Below are positions 22,881 to 34,448 of a DNA stretch of 64,000 bases, piece by piece. This DNA is from Neoechinorhynchus agilis. Taxonomy: Eukaryota; Acanthocephala. The notes under the pieces were generated by a model. That model was not told the DNA's origin, did not search any database, and saw only the letters and a program-made list of their open reading frames with translations. The translations under genes and the position numbers were made by a program. The DNA is taken from contig CM121341.1 of NCBI GenBank assembly GCA_051530055.1, positions 16,554,001-16,618,000 of the forward strand. Reading direction: 5' to 3'. Positions within the stretch are counted from its first letter, which is position 1, and every line of letters starts with the position of its first letter.

Positions 22881-23382
22881 TCTTCAGTTACAACGACATT
22901 TCCAATCAAACGACTATCATTTTCCACATTGCAGCGGCTGTAAAAAATGGGGACATTGGTCCCAGAACTGTGTCCGTTCGGATTTTCATTCGGTCCGACC
23001 TCCCTTACTCCCTCTCAACTCCTTACCAATCACCATACTTAGAGTACATCTACATAACGCTCTCTCTCTAACTTCAATCTGGCAGCCTAAATTTAACCAT
23101 TATCGGTATTTATCGTCCACCCTCAGCCAATCTACAAATGGCATCACAGGATATTGATGCAATGATAGCAATCTTGAACATCGAATCATTCTTGGTGATT
23201 TCAATAATCTTCCTACATCACTATCTCTCCTTGACTTCGTCCAGTTAGCAAAATTTCCTACCCGCCACAACTCACATCTCGATAAAATCTTTACCAACAT
23301 CCACAAATACAAGGCTGCTAAAACACTGCCTCCAATCTCATCCTCAGACCATTGCGCAATAATCCTCTCTCCCTCATCACTT
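22880..23382 (+). mobile_element. LINE fragment: ORF1 zinc knuckle and APE endonuclease
   Basis: At about 22926-22975 the translation reads CSGCKKWGHWSQNC, a CCHC zinc knuckle as in LINE ORF1 proteins. Further on, HRIILGDFNNLPTS and DKIFTNIHKYKAAKTL to ISSSDHCAII are the GDFN and SDH motifs of the apurinic-type endonuclease of LINEs. The two parts are much closer than in an intact element, and frames change between them. Confidence 0.75.
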
Positions 23383-24060
23383 TTGGGCCCAAGTATGGCT
23401 AACGTTTACATGGACTATGTAGAACAGCGGACACTGGATAGCACCGCCCAAGAGGGCCGTCCCAGCTTCTACACTCGATATGTAGATGACATCTTAACCA
23501 TATTTAAGGATAAAGTAGACGTGATCAATTTCAAGAATAAACTTGAAGCAATGTCTACCTTGAAATTCACCATCGATCAGTGTAACAAGCATGATTTCGT
23601 TTTCTTGGACGTCCAAATCTCGCTAAAACCAGGACAACCACTAGAAACCGCCGTCACATTTCCAGTCCTTTACTCCCTTTAAATACAAAAGAGCAGTAGC
23701 GGCGGATGCATTAGTAAATCGTGCTGTTAGATATTCAACGAGGATAAGTCATATGGAACAAGAGTTCACAAGAATAAAACAGGCTCGGATAGACGCAGCA
23801 TATCCGTTGAAAGTAATTGGCGCAGCAATTAAGAGAGCACAAACAAGAATAGGGAACAAGATAAAAGACAGCTCAGAGGAGATAGTTCCGTTTTACTATG
23901 AAACAGATCATCAGTTGAACATAAAGACGGATAGTATGGACCTGCAGAGAATACTGGGCACCCATGTGAAGACAGTGAATCGAAACAAAAGAACGCAAGT
24001 CCGATGCTATCCGAATTTAAGATCCTCTGTAAGGACAATGAGGCCACAAGATTAAGATTG
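23383..24060 (+). mobile_element. Penelope-like element RT fragment inside LINE sequence
   Basis: 23383-23682 encodes MGPSMANVYMDYVEQ followed by FYTRYVDDILTIF and FLDVQISLKPGQ: Penelope-type RT motifs B, C (with intact YVDD) and D. A second open stretch, 23690-24055, continues KYKRAVAADALVNRAVRYST and ISHMEQEFTRIKQ, matching the thumb region of the same class. It lies between LINE endonuclease and LINE RT sequence. One frame break separates the two open stretches, and no GIY-YIG domain follows. Confidence 0.8.
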
Positions 24061-24187
24061 GCCATTACAGACCCTTAATCAACGTCAAATATAAAGAGAT
24101 GTTCAGTGGTCTCAGATTGTATAGCCAGTTGTACTGACGCAGAGATAAAAGTGTATTGACGTAATGGACATCATACTGTTAGTGTAA

Positions 24188-25084
24188 GTGTGTGTATATG
24201 TTTTAATCTTCAATCGAAAAATTTCACCCATTCAATTCGGTTTCCGGCCCGGCATTTCTTGTACGGATGCCCTTCGTTGCATCTACGATTCTCTTCTTCG
24301 TAATCTCGATACACAACCTTTATTTATCTCTCGACTCATTCAAATCGACATTTATAAAGCTTTTGATTCCGTCGATCACAATCTTCTCCTTGACACATGC
24401 TCTAAATTTGGTCTTGCCACCTAGGAAATCAAATGGTTAAAATCTTTCCTGAACAATCGATTACAATTTATCGAAATAGGGGACATCGCCTCGAACATCT
24501 TAGCATTCAACAAGGGAGTCCCCCAAGGGGCCGTTCTCTCCTTCATTGTTTTCAACATTCTCCTGAACGATCTTATTCCATCCCCTTCTTATTCTAAATA
24601 CTTCTTGTATGCTGATGATCTGACAATCATTACACATGCACCGGCTCCCCTCTCACTCCCAATTACTTCTAACGGGATTTCTCACGTTCAAGCATTTTGC
24701 TCCTCTAAATGTCTTACCCTTAATCTAACCAAATGCTTCGAAATCGTCCCCTCAATCTCAAATAGCCCTTCCTATCAGCCACTTCTTCCTTTCCCTATCA
24801 ATCGTGTCTTCTCTATTCGTATACTGGGTCTTCGTTTTCAGCAAAATCTAAAATGGGACAAGCACACATCAATCTTGTCGCACAAAGGGTCCATTAAACT
24901 TTATCTTCTTAAACAATTCCAAGTCCTTGGAATGTCATCCACAGATCTTAAGTACTATTATACATCGGCCATCCTACCAACGCATATCCAACCTTTTGCA
25001 ATTTTTCTTTTAATCTATTCAAAAAACTTAATACATTTCACAAGGGGTGCGCTCTACTCTGCTCCTCCAAATTCATACCCTTAG
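24188..25084 (+). mobile_element. LINE (CR1/Jockey-like) RT fragment, second copy
   Basis: Encodes PIQFGFRPGISCTDALRCIY, IDIYKAFDSVDHNLLL, then VPQGAVLS and KYFLYADDLTIITH with intact YADD, then TLNLTKCFEIVPS and RILGLRFQQNLKWDKH. It is close kin of the copy at 20825-22345. An in-frame stop at about 24421 splits the RT, and the fingers region before FGFRPG is missing. Confidence 0.88.
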
Positions 25085-25425
25085 AAAAACACCTCTATCC
25101 AATCTTTAAAAAGCACTCAAAGCACCTTCATTATCTTCCTCCTCTTCATTTTCTACCACAGATTTCTCCTTTTACTCACACTTACAACACTCGCGTCGCC
25201 CCAACATTTTCCATCCTTCAGTTCCTCGCACAAATCTCTACCCCCGCTCTTTCTTCTCCACCGCTCAATCCTCTAAATGGTGATTGGTAAAGCAGAATGT
25301 ATTGATGACAATAAGATCATAAATAACTGTTAATACTTGCATTGTTTGGATATGTCCAATATAGTTTGCTACTAATGGCGTGAACTAAACTCTAATTGGT
25401 TTACTTTTTTTAGATTTAGAGACCC
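25085..25425. other. Probable LINE 3' region and spacer
   Basis: The first ~200 bp continue LINE-like, C/T-rich sequence; then composition changes to AT-rich. No gene. Confidence 0.4.
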
Positions 25426-25429
25426 ATTA

Positions 25430-25660
25430 TACGATTTTGATTTGGTCATTTGTCAGATGTGTTCAAGATGGGACACTATTTCTCGTACTGCCAGTATTAA
25501 GGTCGTTGCCTATTACTATGTTCAGAGTGAAAAAATGACTGTTTAAGAAAAGAATATATAAAATGTGTAAAGTGTGGCCGTAATTACTCATCATTTTCAA
25601 GGAATTGTCCATTAGCTAAGGATTACTTCGAAAGGTCCTTTAAAAAGTAACAGGTACCTC
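25430..25660 (+). mobile_element. LINE ORF1 fragment with two decayed zinc knuckles
   Basis: Translations include ICQMCSRWDTISRTA and, after a frame change, YIKCVKCGRNYSSFSRNCPLAKDYF. The spacing C-x2-C-x3-(G/D)-x-x-x-x...C and the second KCVKCG...RNCP are the paired zinc knuckles of Jockey/CR1-type ORF1 proteins. Confidence 0.6.
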
Positions 25661-26217
25661 ATGCGAACACAACCAAAACAGGTCTAAATCGCGTAAATCT
25701 CATGATCCCACGAATGAAGTGAATTTACTAAAGAGCATACGTACATGGCTTATTAACCAGATAAGTAACTTGGGGATTAAAATTTTTAATTTATAAAATG
25801 CCACAATATCTACTTCGTTTGATAGAGGAAAGCGAGAAAAACATCAGAGAATGGTTATTCGGGACTTATCCTAGGAATCTTTCTCGCTGGATATTTTGAA
25901 ATAAACCACATAAAAATATCTAAATTTCCATTATGAACAATAATTTGAATATGCGATGGAATTTCGAATTCTCTGTATATAGTGCATTGACATTTTATGT
26001 TTCCAATGGACTGGAGAGTTTACGAACATCCACGCCACCGCGAATAATAATTGTAAAGATAATAAAACCATAAACGAAACAAAGTTTAAGATCGGAATGC
26101 AAACAAAATAATGAGCGAAAATTCAAGTTGCAGAAAGCTGTAAAGCGTTAAAATCAATGGAGGAATCCAAAGTCGTGACGTCATGCCCTCATAATCTCCC
26201 CTGCAAATTCGAGTGCT
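25661..26217. other. Intergenic, AT-rich, no gene seen
   Basis: No coding signal. It ends where a LINE 3' tail begins at about 26218. Confidence 0.45.
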
Positions 26218-26285
26218 CATGAGGACCCAAAGATACATGGGTCTTTTGCTTTGTTAATTAGCAAATAAACTTGTTATAATTATCA
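26218..26285 (+). repeat. LINE 3' terminal hairpin and tail
   Basis: GAGGACCCAAAGATACATGG GTCTTTTGC: ACCC...GGGT forms a short hairpin, followed by an AAATAAACTTGTTATAATTA tail. The same end is found at 22271 and 31605 (plus) and at 27100, 30888 and 46675 (minus). Confidence 0.7.
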
Positions 26286-26370
26286 CTCAGCTACTGTTCT
26301 GGTGTAATGGTCGAGAAGACGGATGCAGTGGTCGTTGCGGAGCCAGATTTATGTTTAGCAGGATAATACC
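26286..26370 (+). repeat. SINE-like dispersed repeat, short copy
   Basis: CACTCAGCTACTGTTCTGGT GTAATGGTCG and GACGGATGCAG match the heads of copies at 31850 and 43899 (plus) and 55660-55850 (minus). TGGTGTAACGG resembles a tRNA A box; no convincing B box was found. Confidence 0.5.
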
Positions 26371-26386
26371 ATAAAACTTACAAGCA

Positions 26387-26455
26387 ACCTTTATAAAGGC
26401 ACGGGAATGTGCCGAAATATCGGATTTAATAAATTCCTATAATTTTTCTGCCATA
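26387..26455 (+). repeat. Hammerhead-like repeat
   Basis: ACCTTTATAAAGGCACGGGA ATGTGCCGAAATATCGG, then ATTTAATAAATTC and TTTTTCTGCCA. Same layout as 43513-43596. Confidence 0.55.
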
Positions 26456-26689
26456 AACACAAAGAACTAATAAAGAAAGGATTCCAGAGATGTCCTACAA
26501 AAATAGTTAGGCAAATCTCAACCTGTGCAGGAACCGCTCTAACTTCCCACAATACTAGAACTTTGAAGATTAACTTGAATGGAAAGCCTAAGGATCCAAT
26601 TTTAAGAAAACACACAACAGGTTGTGGAATTTTATATCTGTTGTGTTGTGAGGGAGCGGCGTGTGACTAGGCGACGGATTCAACATCCA

Positions 26690-26880
26690 CCACAATGGAT
26701 TGCTTTTTGGTTGAAACGGTGATCGAAGTCAATAGGAAAAGCGACAAGGTAATATGGATGCGAATAGATCTTGGAGGACAATCCCATGGCATAGTTTCAT
26801 CTTACGCTCCACTATTCGAATACAAACTACCGGGGAATCAAATTGAAATGTCATACGATGAAACTCAACGAATGGATAAT
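26690..26880 (+). mobile_element. Possible LINE endonuclease fragment
   Basis: KVIWMRIDLGGQSHGIVSSY followed by APL resembles the beta-strand of LINE endonucleases reading (L/M)-x-x-GG...VSAYAP. Short and isolated, so only suggestive. Confidence 0.4.
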
Positions 26881-27099
26881 TGATCAACACCTTCGGTGTG
26901 AAACAACAATATCCGATGATTAGAGAGGATTCATAATTGGCAAGAGTGTTATAGACGCAATATTTGCGATGCGTCACTTATACGAGAAGTGCTAAGAAAA
27001 GAAAAAAAAGAAATACGACATCGTTCTTGGAGAACTGGTATTTACCTGCCTCGAGTTCACGATACAAACATCAAGGACAACGGTCGGAAATACAGATAA

Positions 27100-27335
27100 T
27101 AATAACACTTTTTATTTTGGAACAAAGAAGAGGAATCATGTACCTTTGGGTCTCCGTGAACACTCGAACCAAATGATAGGTTCCTTGAATGTGGCTGTAT
27201 ATTTTGGAATGGATGACGGATGCTGTCGAGTGGGGAAAGTTGTTGGCAATTCGCGTCTTGGAAAGTTTTTCTTTCCTCAGATTCATTTCGGGTCATGAAA
27301 TCCAGGAAGATTGGACAGTATGCGAAAAGGAGCAT
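27100..27335 (-). mobile_element. LINE 3' end fragment
   Basis: Minus strand: a segment encoding LLFAYCPIFLDFMTRNESEE is followed by CCCAAAGGTACATGATTCC and a TTATTATTAT tail. The same order is found at 30888-31110 and 46675-46860 (LLFPYCPILSDFMIRNEPEE). Confidence 0.7.
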
Positions 27336-27786
27336 TAAATCCTTATTTGTTCGTGTTTATAGTGGACGAAATAAGCAAACCAAGCAGTAAAAGCCCGCCA
27401 TGGAATATGTTATTTGCCGACTTGAATATCTCGAGAAATGGAAAGAGTCGTTTTGAGGCAATGGCCTGAGGGTAACAAAGGAATAAGTTCGTCTCTAAAA
27501 GATATAACTGAGCAAATCAGAAAATTCTATTGTATCAGGGTCAAATGACCGCCGGACAAAAAACTGCGGCCCAAAATCAGAAGGCGAACTCGAACTAAGA
27601 AACGATGTGAGGATTGCGTTGCGGATGATAAACGTTCAAGGGAAAAAAGGACAGCGACTTTCTCACAAGACTTCACAAACTGGATCTTTCAAAACTACAA
27701 ACATTGGGAATCCATTTTTCCCTTTCTTAAATTCGTGTACAAAAACAAAACCCATAAACGTAGATTTACTGTTCGACGAAAAAATA
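27336..27786. other. Intergenic, no gene seen
   Basis: No recognisable coding sequence. Confidence 0.4.
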
Positions 27787-27789
27787 TAA

Positions 27790-28056
27790 TTAGATGTTTC
27801 GTGAAGGTTGCTCCAATCTGTACTTGTTCAAAATCGATTCATAATCAGCGAAAGCGTACAGATCGGCGTCCGATTTCTTCTTATTGCAAGCGACCGTTCT
27901 CTTACAGCATCCACCTCCACAACACTCATCTCCATCTCCAGTACCATCGCCACCTCCATTAGCCAGATGAGTAGATTTCGAAGAGAATGCAGACACCGGA
28001 CATCGAATCCTCTGAGCCTGTCGAAGAATTTGGGAAGCGAGAGTAATTCGAAACAT
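27790..28056 (-). CDS. Small Cys-rich protein, possibly mitochondrial; unrecognised
   Basis: A single-exon frame of 88 codons, MFRITLASQILRQAQRIRCP at the start. The N-terminus is basic, amphipathic and free of acidic residues, like a mitochondrial presequence. The middle has a Gly-rich stretch and ECCGGGCCKRTVAC, a compact cysteine cluster that could bind metal. The end is SDADLYAFADYESILNKYRL. I do not recognise the family. The frame stands out from the repeat-rich surroundings by composition, but no homologue is known to me, so it may be spurious or one exon of a longer gene. Confidence 0.45.
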   Translation of the reverse strand: MFRITLASQILRQAQRIRCPVSAFSSKSTHLANGGGDGTGDGDECCGGGCCKRTVACNKKKSDADLYAFADYESILNKYRLEQPSRNI

Positions 28057-29120
28057 CGTCGAGAATAAACGAGATTAGTGCGCGCGCAGTCTTAAGGGTT
28101 TACTATCATAAGTCTTACGGCTACAATACCGCGTTTTCAAAATAAAGCGTGACGTAGATTTTGTGAAATTTTCTGTTCCAATCAATGGAACTGATACTTT
28201 ACTAATTTGAACCGTTTAAGCGATGTTAACTTCAAAAAAAAGATCGAGCTACCGATAGAAGCCATCGTGGTCACGTTTTATCGCTAGACAGCCGCCATGT
28301 TTATCCTTTCTCCTGTGATCGCTTCCCTCATTAAATGGACCCAATTCATCCGATAGTTTAAAGACGGACACCACTAAAGCCTCACGAAGGGCACGAAATC
28401 GCCGCACGAATTTTGCCACTTTCGCCTATAGGCTTTATGCTGGCCAGAATGGTTTTTAGATATACGATAATGTCTCTAGAATACCATTAGGCCGCATCGA
28501 GAAATTGCGTGCTGCATTGTTTTTCTATTCACGCAAATAACCCACGAGCGCGATCTTTAGATACCGGCCATCCTTTGGTATTCGACTGGAAATGACATAG
28601 TGCAGGATTTATGGGCTAACCAGTCAGATCACCCGACTGAAACTTGGTCCGTGGGACAAAGGCGTTCAACTTGAAGCCAGAATTATTCATTATTTTCGTA
28701 GACTTCTAACAATCTTCTCCTTTTTCTCAGATGTCTACTAAAGAACAAAGTGCAATCGAAGATGAAACAACAGTTTGGCGAGCTGGGGCATCATTAGAGC
28801 AAACGCGTTGAATCAGACGGTTATTGGGCCGCATCATCCTAAAAGATTTGCCTTTGGCCTACGTACTGAAGCATGCGGTTCGGCGTACATTCTGTCCTGA
28901 CTACAAATGTGGCGCTTCAGGCACCATTTCCCAATATGAACCCTGAGTTATTTCGACGATGGAATTCTATTCCTACGGATAAGATTCTTGAATTACAACA
29001 GATTCAAGGGACTTCGAACTTCTCATGGCTGTATCGAGCGATTGCGTTGGTGGGGATTGAGCGTTCAGTCGTGAGGCAGCAAACGGTCTTACTTTCAACA
29101 GAACAGCTTCTTCCTGTGCA
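28057..29120. other. Intergenic/repeat, no gene seen
   Basis: An 87-codon frame at 28873-29136 overlaps the start of the duplicated block and has no recognised domain. Confidence 0.4.
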
Positions 29121-29125
29121 CTTTG

Positions 29126-29770
29126 AAGAGCGCTGAGCCAAGCACCCGATTCTCTTGTAGAGACTGCCGCCAATCGAGTTCGGTTAACCAGGTCACGAGA
29201 ATCTGAAATTAAAGAATTATGAATTCTCGCTACCAGGGCGAGTCCCAAACTTATTGTTCGCAACCATTGACGGGTATCTGCTCGCTGCCTCAATCTTCAA
29301 ACCAAAGATTAAGAACCTCCACGAAATCTTCATCCGAAGTGTAATCTTCGCCGGGAAAAATTGAACAATTTTGCAGCTTACTTCATACGATCCCAAATAA
29401 GCTGACAGGGAAATATCTACTGCCTTGCAGACACCCCTTTGATGGCAGGCCTCGTCCGACAATTGAGTATCAGTTAGTGGATTGTTTTTATATGGCGGAA
29501 ATATAAAAACATGAACAATTCAATCTTTAAACAGTAAGTAGATTGTCGACTGAGGAAGTCAACTCATCCTTTTGGTTAAGCTCAAAAACGCGTAGCACGT
29601 TGGTCGTCTAGTCCCTACGATAACCCGCTCAGTCCCACTTTTCACCTCTTGTGCGATGCGCAATGCTTCCGCAGGCGAAAGTTCCAATGGGTCTGTCTCC
29701 TGGCACCTAAAGGCTCATAAGAAAGAGCGGTATACCCGAACCAACCGACCGATTGAATTTTACGCGGGGC
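29126..29770 (+). repeat. Duplicated ~650-bp block, copy 1
   Basis: Nearly identical to 32440-33090 in the same orientation (few substitutions and single-base indels across the block). Inside at about 29543 is ACTGAGGAAGTCAACTC and a downstream GCTCAAAAACGCG, resembling a decayed hammerhead-like core. Copy 2 runs directly into a Penelope GIY-YIG fragment, so the block is probably part of a Penelope-like element. Confidence 0.85.
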
Positions 29771-30884
29771 TCCAGTCTATATGGCAAAACTCCGGTTTCT
29801 GGACTAACTATTTCAACTGGGTTGTACGATTGAATGCAAGTTAGGAACATTCTTCAAGCGCTGCTGGGCTTTTTTGTAACGTCATCCTGTTCAATGGCAA
29901 ACCTACTCTCTGAATCAGCATACAAAAACAAACATAAGCTCGTTCTATGCAAAGTGCTGGTTGATAGCAATGATGGTTGCTTAATCTGAGAAGGTAGCTG
30001 TAGAGTTAAATCCTATAAATATAGAAAATAATCCTACGACTGTACTATCTAGTGTGCAGGCAGATGCAACTGCTTAGGCCCACCTAATAATAGCAATTTC
30101 AAATGCTGTTAAGACCAACATCTTAATAAATAATGATTTATAGTTTCATCCGAACTCTCTAAGCACGCTAATGATGGCGGCTTGTGGATTTCCAATATTA
30201 CAAGTAGCTGGTGATTCTCCTCCGTATTTACCCTAAGCCGCTACCATCCCCGCAATCGATCTGCTAATTCTCTTTTATTGAGGTGAGGCTGTTATGCTGG
30301 TTGCGGTAGTCCCTACTGATGCGATATACACTAATGAAAATGAGATCGGAGCGTGCCATGGCAATAGCTGGTTTTCAACGAGCGGCCGCCGTCATTGCGA
30401 GGTGGGACCCAACGCGGGATATACCCACTGCTACATCATTTACCGGGCTATTAGAAAATTCACGAGCCCAGTGGCCGAAGCCCAGGTTCTCAAAATTAAT
30501 TCCTGTACCCTGTTGGTGCTTTAAAAAAGGAGAACAACGCGATATCGAATATGTTAGCGACTTGAGCCCACAAAGATCTACCAAATGAACTGCTTGGGCT
30601 CATAACGAGAAGAGCGGTTAGACAGAAACCTGTTGTAGGTATAAAAGCCAGTAGAAGAATAGCATATTATATATTATAGATCTAAGTGATGATGAGGATA
30701 TGGTGGATCCTGAACGAAAAATAGACTGCTGGATGCTCTAAGTGGCTTGTGTTTCCCTAATGGGTCGCGTGTTACTTTAGATGTGTGGCACAAAGCAATC
30801 CAAAATCACCTACCTTACGAAAACGTAAGCTATTAGCTACTATGCGGCTAGCCAAAACATCTTGGAAGACTTGTCTAAGTAATA
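29771..30884. other. Intergenic/repeat, no gene seen
   Basis: Several 60-90 codon frames without domains. It looks like decayed repeat sequence. Confidence 0.4.
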
Positions 30885-31110
30885 ATAACACGTTTATTGT
30901 TTAAAAAAATACAAAAAATAGAACCCATGTACCTTTGGGTTCTCATAAGCACTTGAGTTCAGAGTTGTTCAAAAAATGTATCCGTTAAGGTGGCAATAGT
31001 GGGAATTGTTTTTTGTGGTTTACAGGAAAGCTTGTGAAGTTAATCTTTCCTCCGATTCATTTCAGGACATTATATCCGAGAAGATTAGGCAGCATGGAAA
31101 AAGGAGCGTA
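30885..31110 (-). mobile_element. LINE 3' end fragment
   Basis: Minus strand: LLFPCCLIFSDIMS-like coding end, then GAACCCAAAGGTACATGGGT TC hairpin and AATAAACGTGTTATTATT tail. Homologous to 27100-27335 and 46675-46860. Confidence 0.7.
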
Positions 31111-31599
31111 GGTATAGGGAGGTGCGAGATAGTCAATTTGGAGTAAGCACATATGTAAATGCACGTGAAAAGACTTACCGGTGAAACCTGTAAGCAGCTG
31201 AAGGGGATGCTACGAGGCCTTAAATGAGACTTACCTTTTTCATCGGCTAGGGTGGATTTTTCGGTCACTAGGCTAGATGCTGAGACGGCACTTTTGTAGC
31301 TGGTAGGTGTCAGTTTGCTCCGAATCACTAATTCGATTCGTTTTGGATGCCTTATCAAGTTCCCTGTTGTTGGAATAGTTAGAAGCTGTAGTTAAAAAAA
31401 CGCGCAAGCGGTGCGACGGGAAGGTCGTTGCGTTGTTACTTGGAGCAGACCAACTCGCCACGTTTGCCCCATTCGCTATTGGTACTCACAAACACCCAAC
31501 CTCACGAATTCTCCTAGACTAATAACCACCCACTTTTTCATCCGGCCGGAACCCTCATCCACTCCAATATCAACAGCTGCAGTGTTCGCGAGTTTAAAT
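31111..31599. other. Repeat-derived spacer, no gene seen
   Basis: Short frames on both strands without domains. Confidence 0.4.
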
Positions 31600-31672
31600 G
31601 TTCACGAGGACCAAGAGGTAAATGGATCCTCTGCTTTGAACAACAATAAAAAGTGTTATTATTAAGAGGGCT
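31600..31672 (+). repeat. LINE 3' terminal hairpin and tail
   Basis: GAGGACCAAGAGGTAAATGG ATCCTC then AACAATAAAAAGTGTTATTA TT. Same family as 26218-26285. Confidence 0.7.
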
Positions 31673-31847
31673 CAACGGGTGGTCACTTGGCTTAATTAAA
31701 TTAGACGAATTTATGAATAAAGCCATTTTAAGTCACACAGGGGATTTTCTCATATCAAGACAACCGGAATAGTAAGGTATCGTTTTACGCGTAGAATTAA
31801 AGATTGAAAAACATTGAAACAATCCCTCACAACATTAGCATTGTCGT

Positions 31848-32370
31848 CCCTGTTAAATTGTCGAAAGGACGGATGCAGAGTTCCCCCGTTGCAGGGCCAG
31901 ACTTTTTTCTAGGAGGAAAGCTCCTGCTCCCGGATCGCCAGGGATTCGTCTCAATCTCTTGGACAATTGCTTGACCAGGTTCTGCGCCGTGACTCGACGC
32001 CAGAGAGAACCAAATAATGATTTCGAACCAGGCCCCTGTATATTATCCTTTTACAATCCTCAGTGGCAGATACTACCCCCCACGGTTTTACAGCGGCCAA
32101 TTTTATGTTGCTGACTGCGGCATCCCAGCGAAGGCATTTTACTTCTCGCCCCCAGGAATACTGTGACACCGGCAGGTCTACGGCCATCGAGCCGGCAAAG
32201 ATTGCTCGGCTCTAGGATGTTGGACGCATTCACAGTATTCAGGGCACGACTAAGAATTGCGTTCACTTCAGGTGTCGTAAGTGTACCTCCCGCCTGATTG
32301 CCGACAGACGAGACCATGTCGTACTAACGGTTCCACGGTCGCTCCGAAACGGCAGCGATGGGATGTACGC
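31848..32370 (+). repeat. ~500-bp dispersed repeat with SINE-like head, copy A
   Basis: Starts GTCGAAAGGACGGATGCAG, continues GGATTCGTCTCAATCTCTTG and ends TGATTGCCGACAGACGAGAC. It aligns throughout with 43899-44410 (plus). A shorter part occurs at 55660-55850 (minus). No coding capacity is convincing. Confidence 0.75.
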
Positions 32371-32439
32371 ATCGGCACCCCAAGTCTCAGGCACATTGCA
32401 ATCCTTATTGCAGTGTCAGAGCGAAAAGTACCCACAGAA

Positions 32440-33090
32440 GCGATTTGAAGAGCGCTGAGCTAAGCACCCGATTCTCTAGTCGAGACTGCTGTCAATCGAG
32501 TTCGGTTCACCAGGTCACGAGAATCTGAAATTAAAGGGTTATGAATTTTCGCTACCAGTGGTGAGTCCCAAACTTATTGTTCGCAACCATTGACGGGTAT
32601 CTGCTCGCTGCTTCAATTTTCAAACCAAAGATTAAGAACCTCCACGAAATCTTCATCCGAAGTGTAATCTTCGCCGGGAAAACATTGAACAATTTTGCAG
32701 CTTACTTCATACGATCCCAAATAAGCTGACAGGGAAATATCTACTGCCTTGCAGACACCCCTTTGATGGCATTCCTCGTCCGACAACTGAGTATCAGTTA
32801 GTGGATTGTTTTTATATGGCGGAAAATATAAAAACATGAACAATTCAATCTTTAAACAGTTAGTAGATTGTCGACTGAGGAAGTCAACTCATCCTTTTGG
32901 TTAAGCTCAAAAACGCGTAGCACGTTGGTCGTCTAGTCCCTACGATAACCCGCTCAGTCCCACTTTTCACCTCTTGTGCGATGAGCAATGCTTCCGCAGG
33001 CGAAAGTTCCAATGGTCTGTCTCCTGGCACTTAAAGGCTCATAAGAAAGAGCGGTATACCCGAACCAACCGACTGATTGAATTTTACGCG
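32440..33090 (+). repeat. Duplicated ~650-bp block, copy 2
   Basis: See copy 1 at 29126-29770; same order and orientation, about 3.3 kb apart. Confidence 0.85.
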
Positions 33091-33345
33091 GGACATTTGG
33101 AAATTCAAAATGCCCTGTTCGACTCTATCACAAGCGAAACCCGACTATCACGGTATCTTTAAAAGAAAACCTCAACTAAAAACTAGTTCTGATGTAGTAT
33201 ACCGCATACCCTGCAATGACTGCGAAATGGTCTACGTAGGTGAAACAATGAGCTGTTCAAAGAAACCTGTCACCGGCGTTCTCTGTGTCGAAAAGAGAAA
33301 ATTCCATCGGCTTATAAAAGAGTTGATATTTATATTGAAATGACC
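33077..33345 (+). mobile_element. Penelope-like element, GIY-YIG endonuclease fragment
   Basis: Encodes LKTSSDVVYRIPCNDCEMVY VGET, the first two strands of a Penelope GIY-YIG endonuclease (VVYRIPC...YVGET). The remainder of the domain is not recognisable. It follows the duplicated block without a gap. Confidence 0.7.
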
Positions 33346-34071
33346 AACACTATGGAAGGGAACAAAGCAAAGGTTTTCCTCGAATTACCTGTAGTTGGCC
33401 TAAATGCACCCAGGGAAGTTGGTCTTCACCTATTTGGTTGACGATCCCGGGTTATGTCGTGTGCTTGTGGCAAATTCTTATGAAAGTTTAGATTGAATTG
33501 ATAATGACTGATTCAATCAGCCGAAATACACATTAGTCTTTAATGATCTCTCTCTGGCGCAAAGAGACGCATCCACGACAACTCTGAGCTAGTCTCGATG
33601 CAGTCTGTCAATAGAGAGATGAATCTCTTTGCGGCCTAATATCGTGCGCCCTTTGGAATTCTTTTCAGAACGTTCCTAGGCAGAACTCGCACAATATTCC
33701 CTACAAATGGAATTTTATTTTGTACTGGTGATGCCGTGATTGGCGCTTGATTCCCATTATCAATGGACTTGGGGGATGAATAGGAACCGCCGCAGCATGA
33801 ATTACGAGGTCCATGGACCCAGAACTCCTGTCGAGAAGCGACAAATTTTTACTCATTACGACGATCCATTAAAATACCCTAAATATCCTACCAAGTAATC
33901 AATGTTTATCACTCAAGTGCACGAGTGCACGATTCAGCAAGTTTTCCTCGCCTAAGACTATCCTCACCTTTTAAGTTGCACCGATATCTCGCTAGATTAT
34001 CGGTTTAAAATCGATCACACATTTGAGTTATGTCTCCGATTATTATCTCCGCGGGAAAAGATACTGCCTTT
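33346..34071. other. Intergenic, no gene seen
   Basis: No coding region. Mixed composition. Confidence 0.4.
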
Positions 34072-34266
34072 GGTAGTTTTGTCATCACGGATTCAAAAAT
34101 TCACTGATTTATTTCCCCGATATTGCACGTCCGATAATTCCGACATTATCAAGGTTTGTCATTCACAGTTAAAAAAATTATAAGCTGGGGAAATGTCCGA
34201 AATATCGGAAGTGAAATATCGGGGAAATAAATCAGTGAATTTTTGAATCCGGTTGGCAAAGCTACC
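34072..34266. repeat. Foldback repeat, ~52-bp arms, 90-nt centre
   Basis: The left arm 34072-34124 (GGTAGTTTTGTCATCACGGATTCAAAA-type start, truncated here) and the right arm 34215-34266 are reverse complements, with the inner 37 bp (CGGATTC...CGATATT) perfect. The right part GGAAATGTCCGAAATATCGG resembles 2040-2100. Confidence 0.9.
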
Positions 34267-34448
34267 AAAAGAAATCATTAGAATTATGTAGTAGCAGTCC
34301 CAATTTTACGGACGAACGCAAATGCGTTGCATGTATCAAATGACAAACGATTTTCTGGGTTTTATAAAGATAAGCGATGTTTGCTGGATTTGTGCAGGTT
34401 TATTGCATGTCGCAATAGAGACCCTTAACAAACTCCTTGTTGTCAGAT

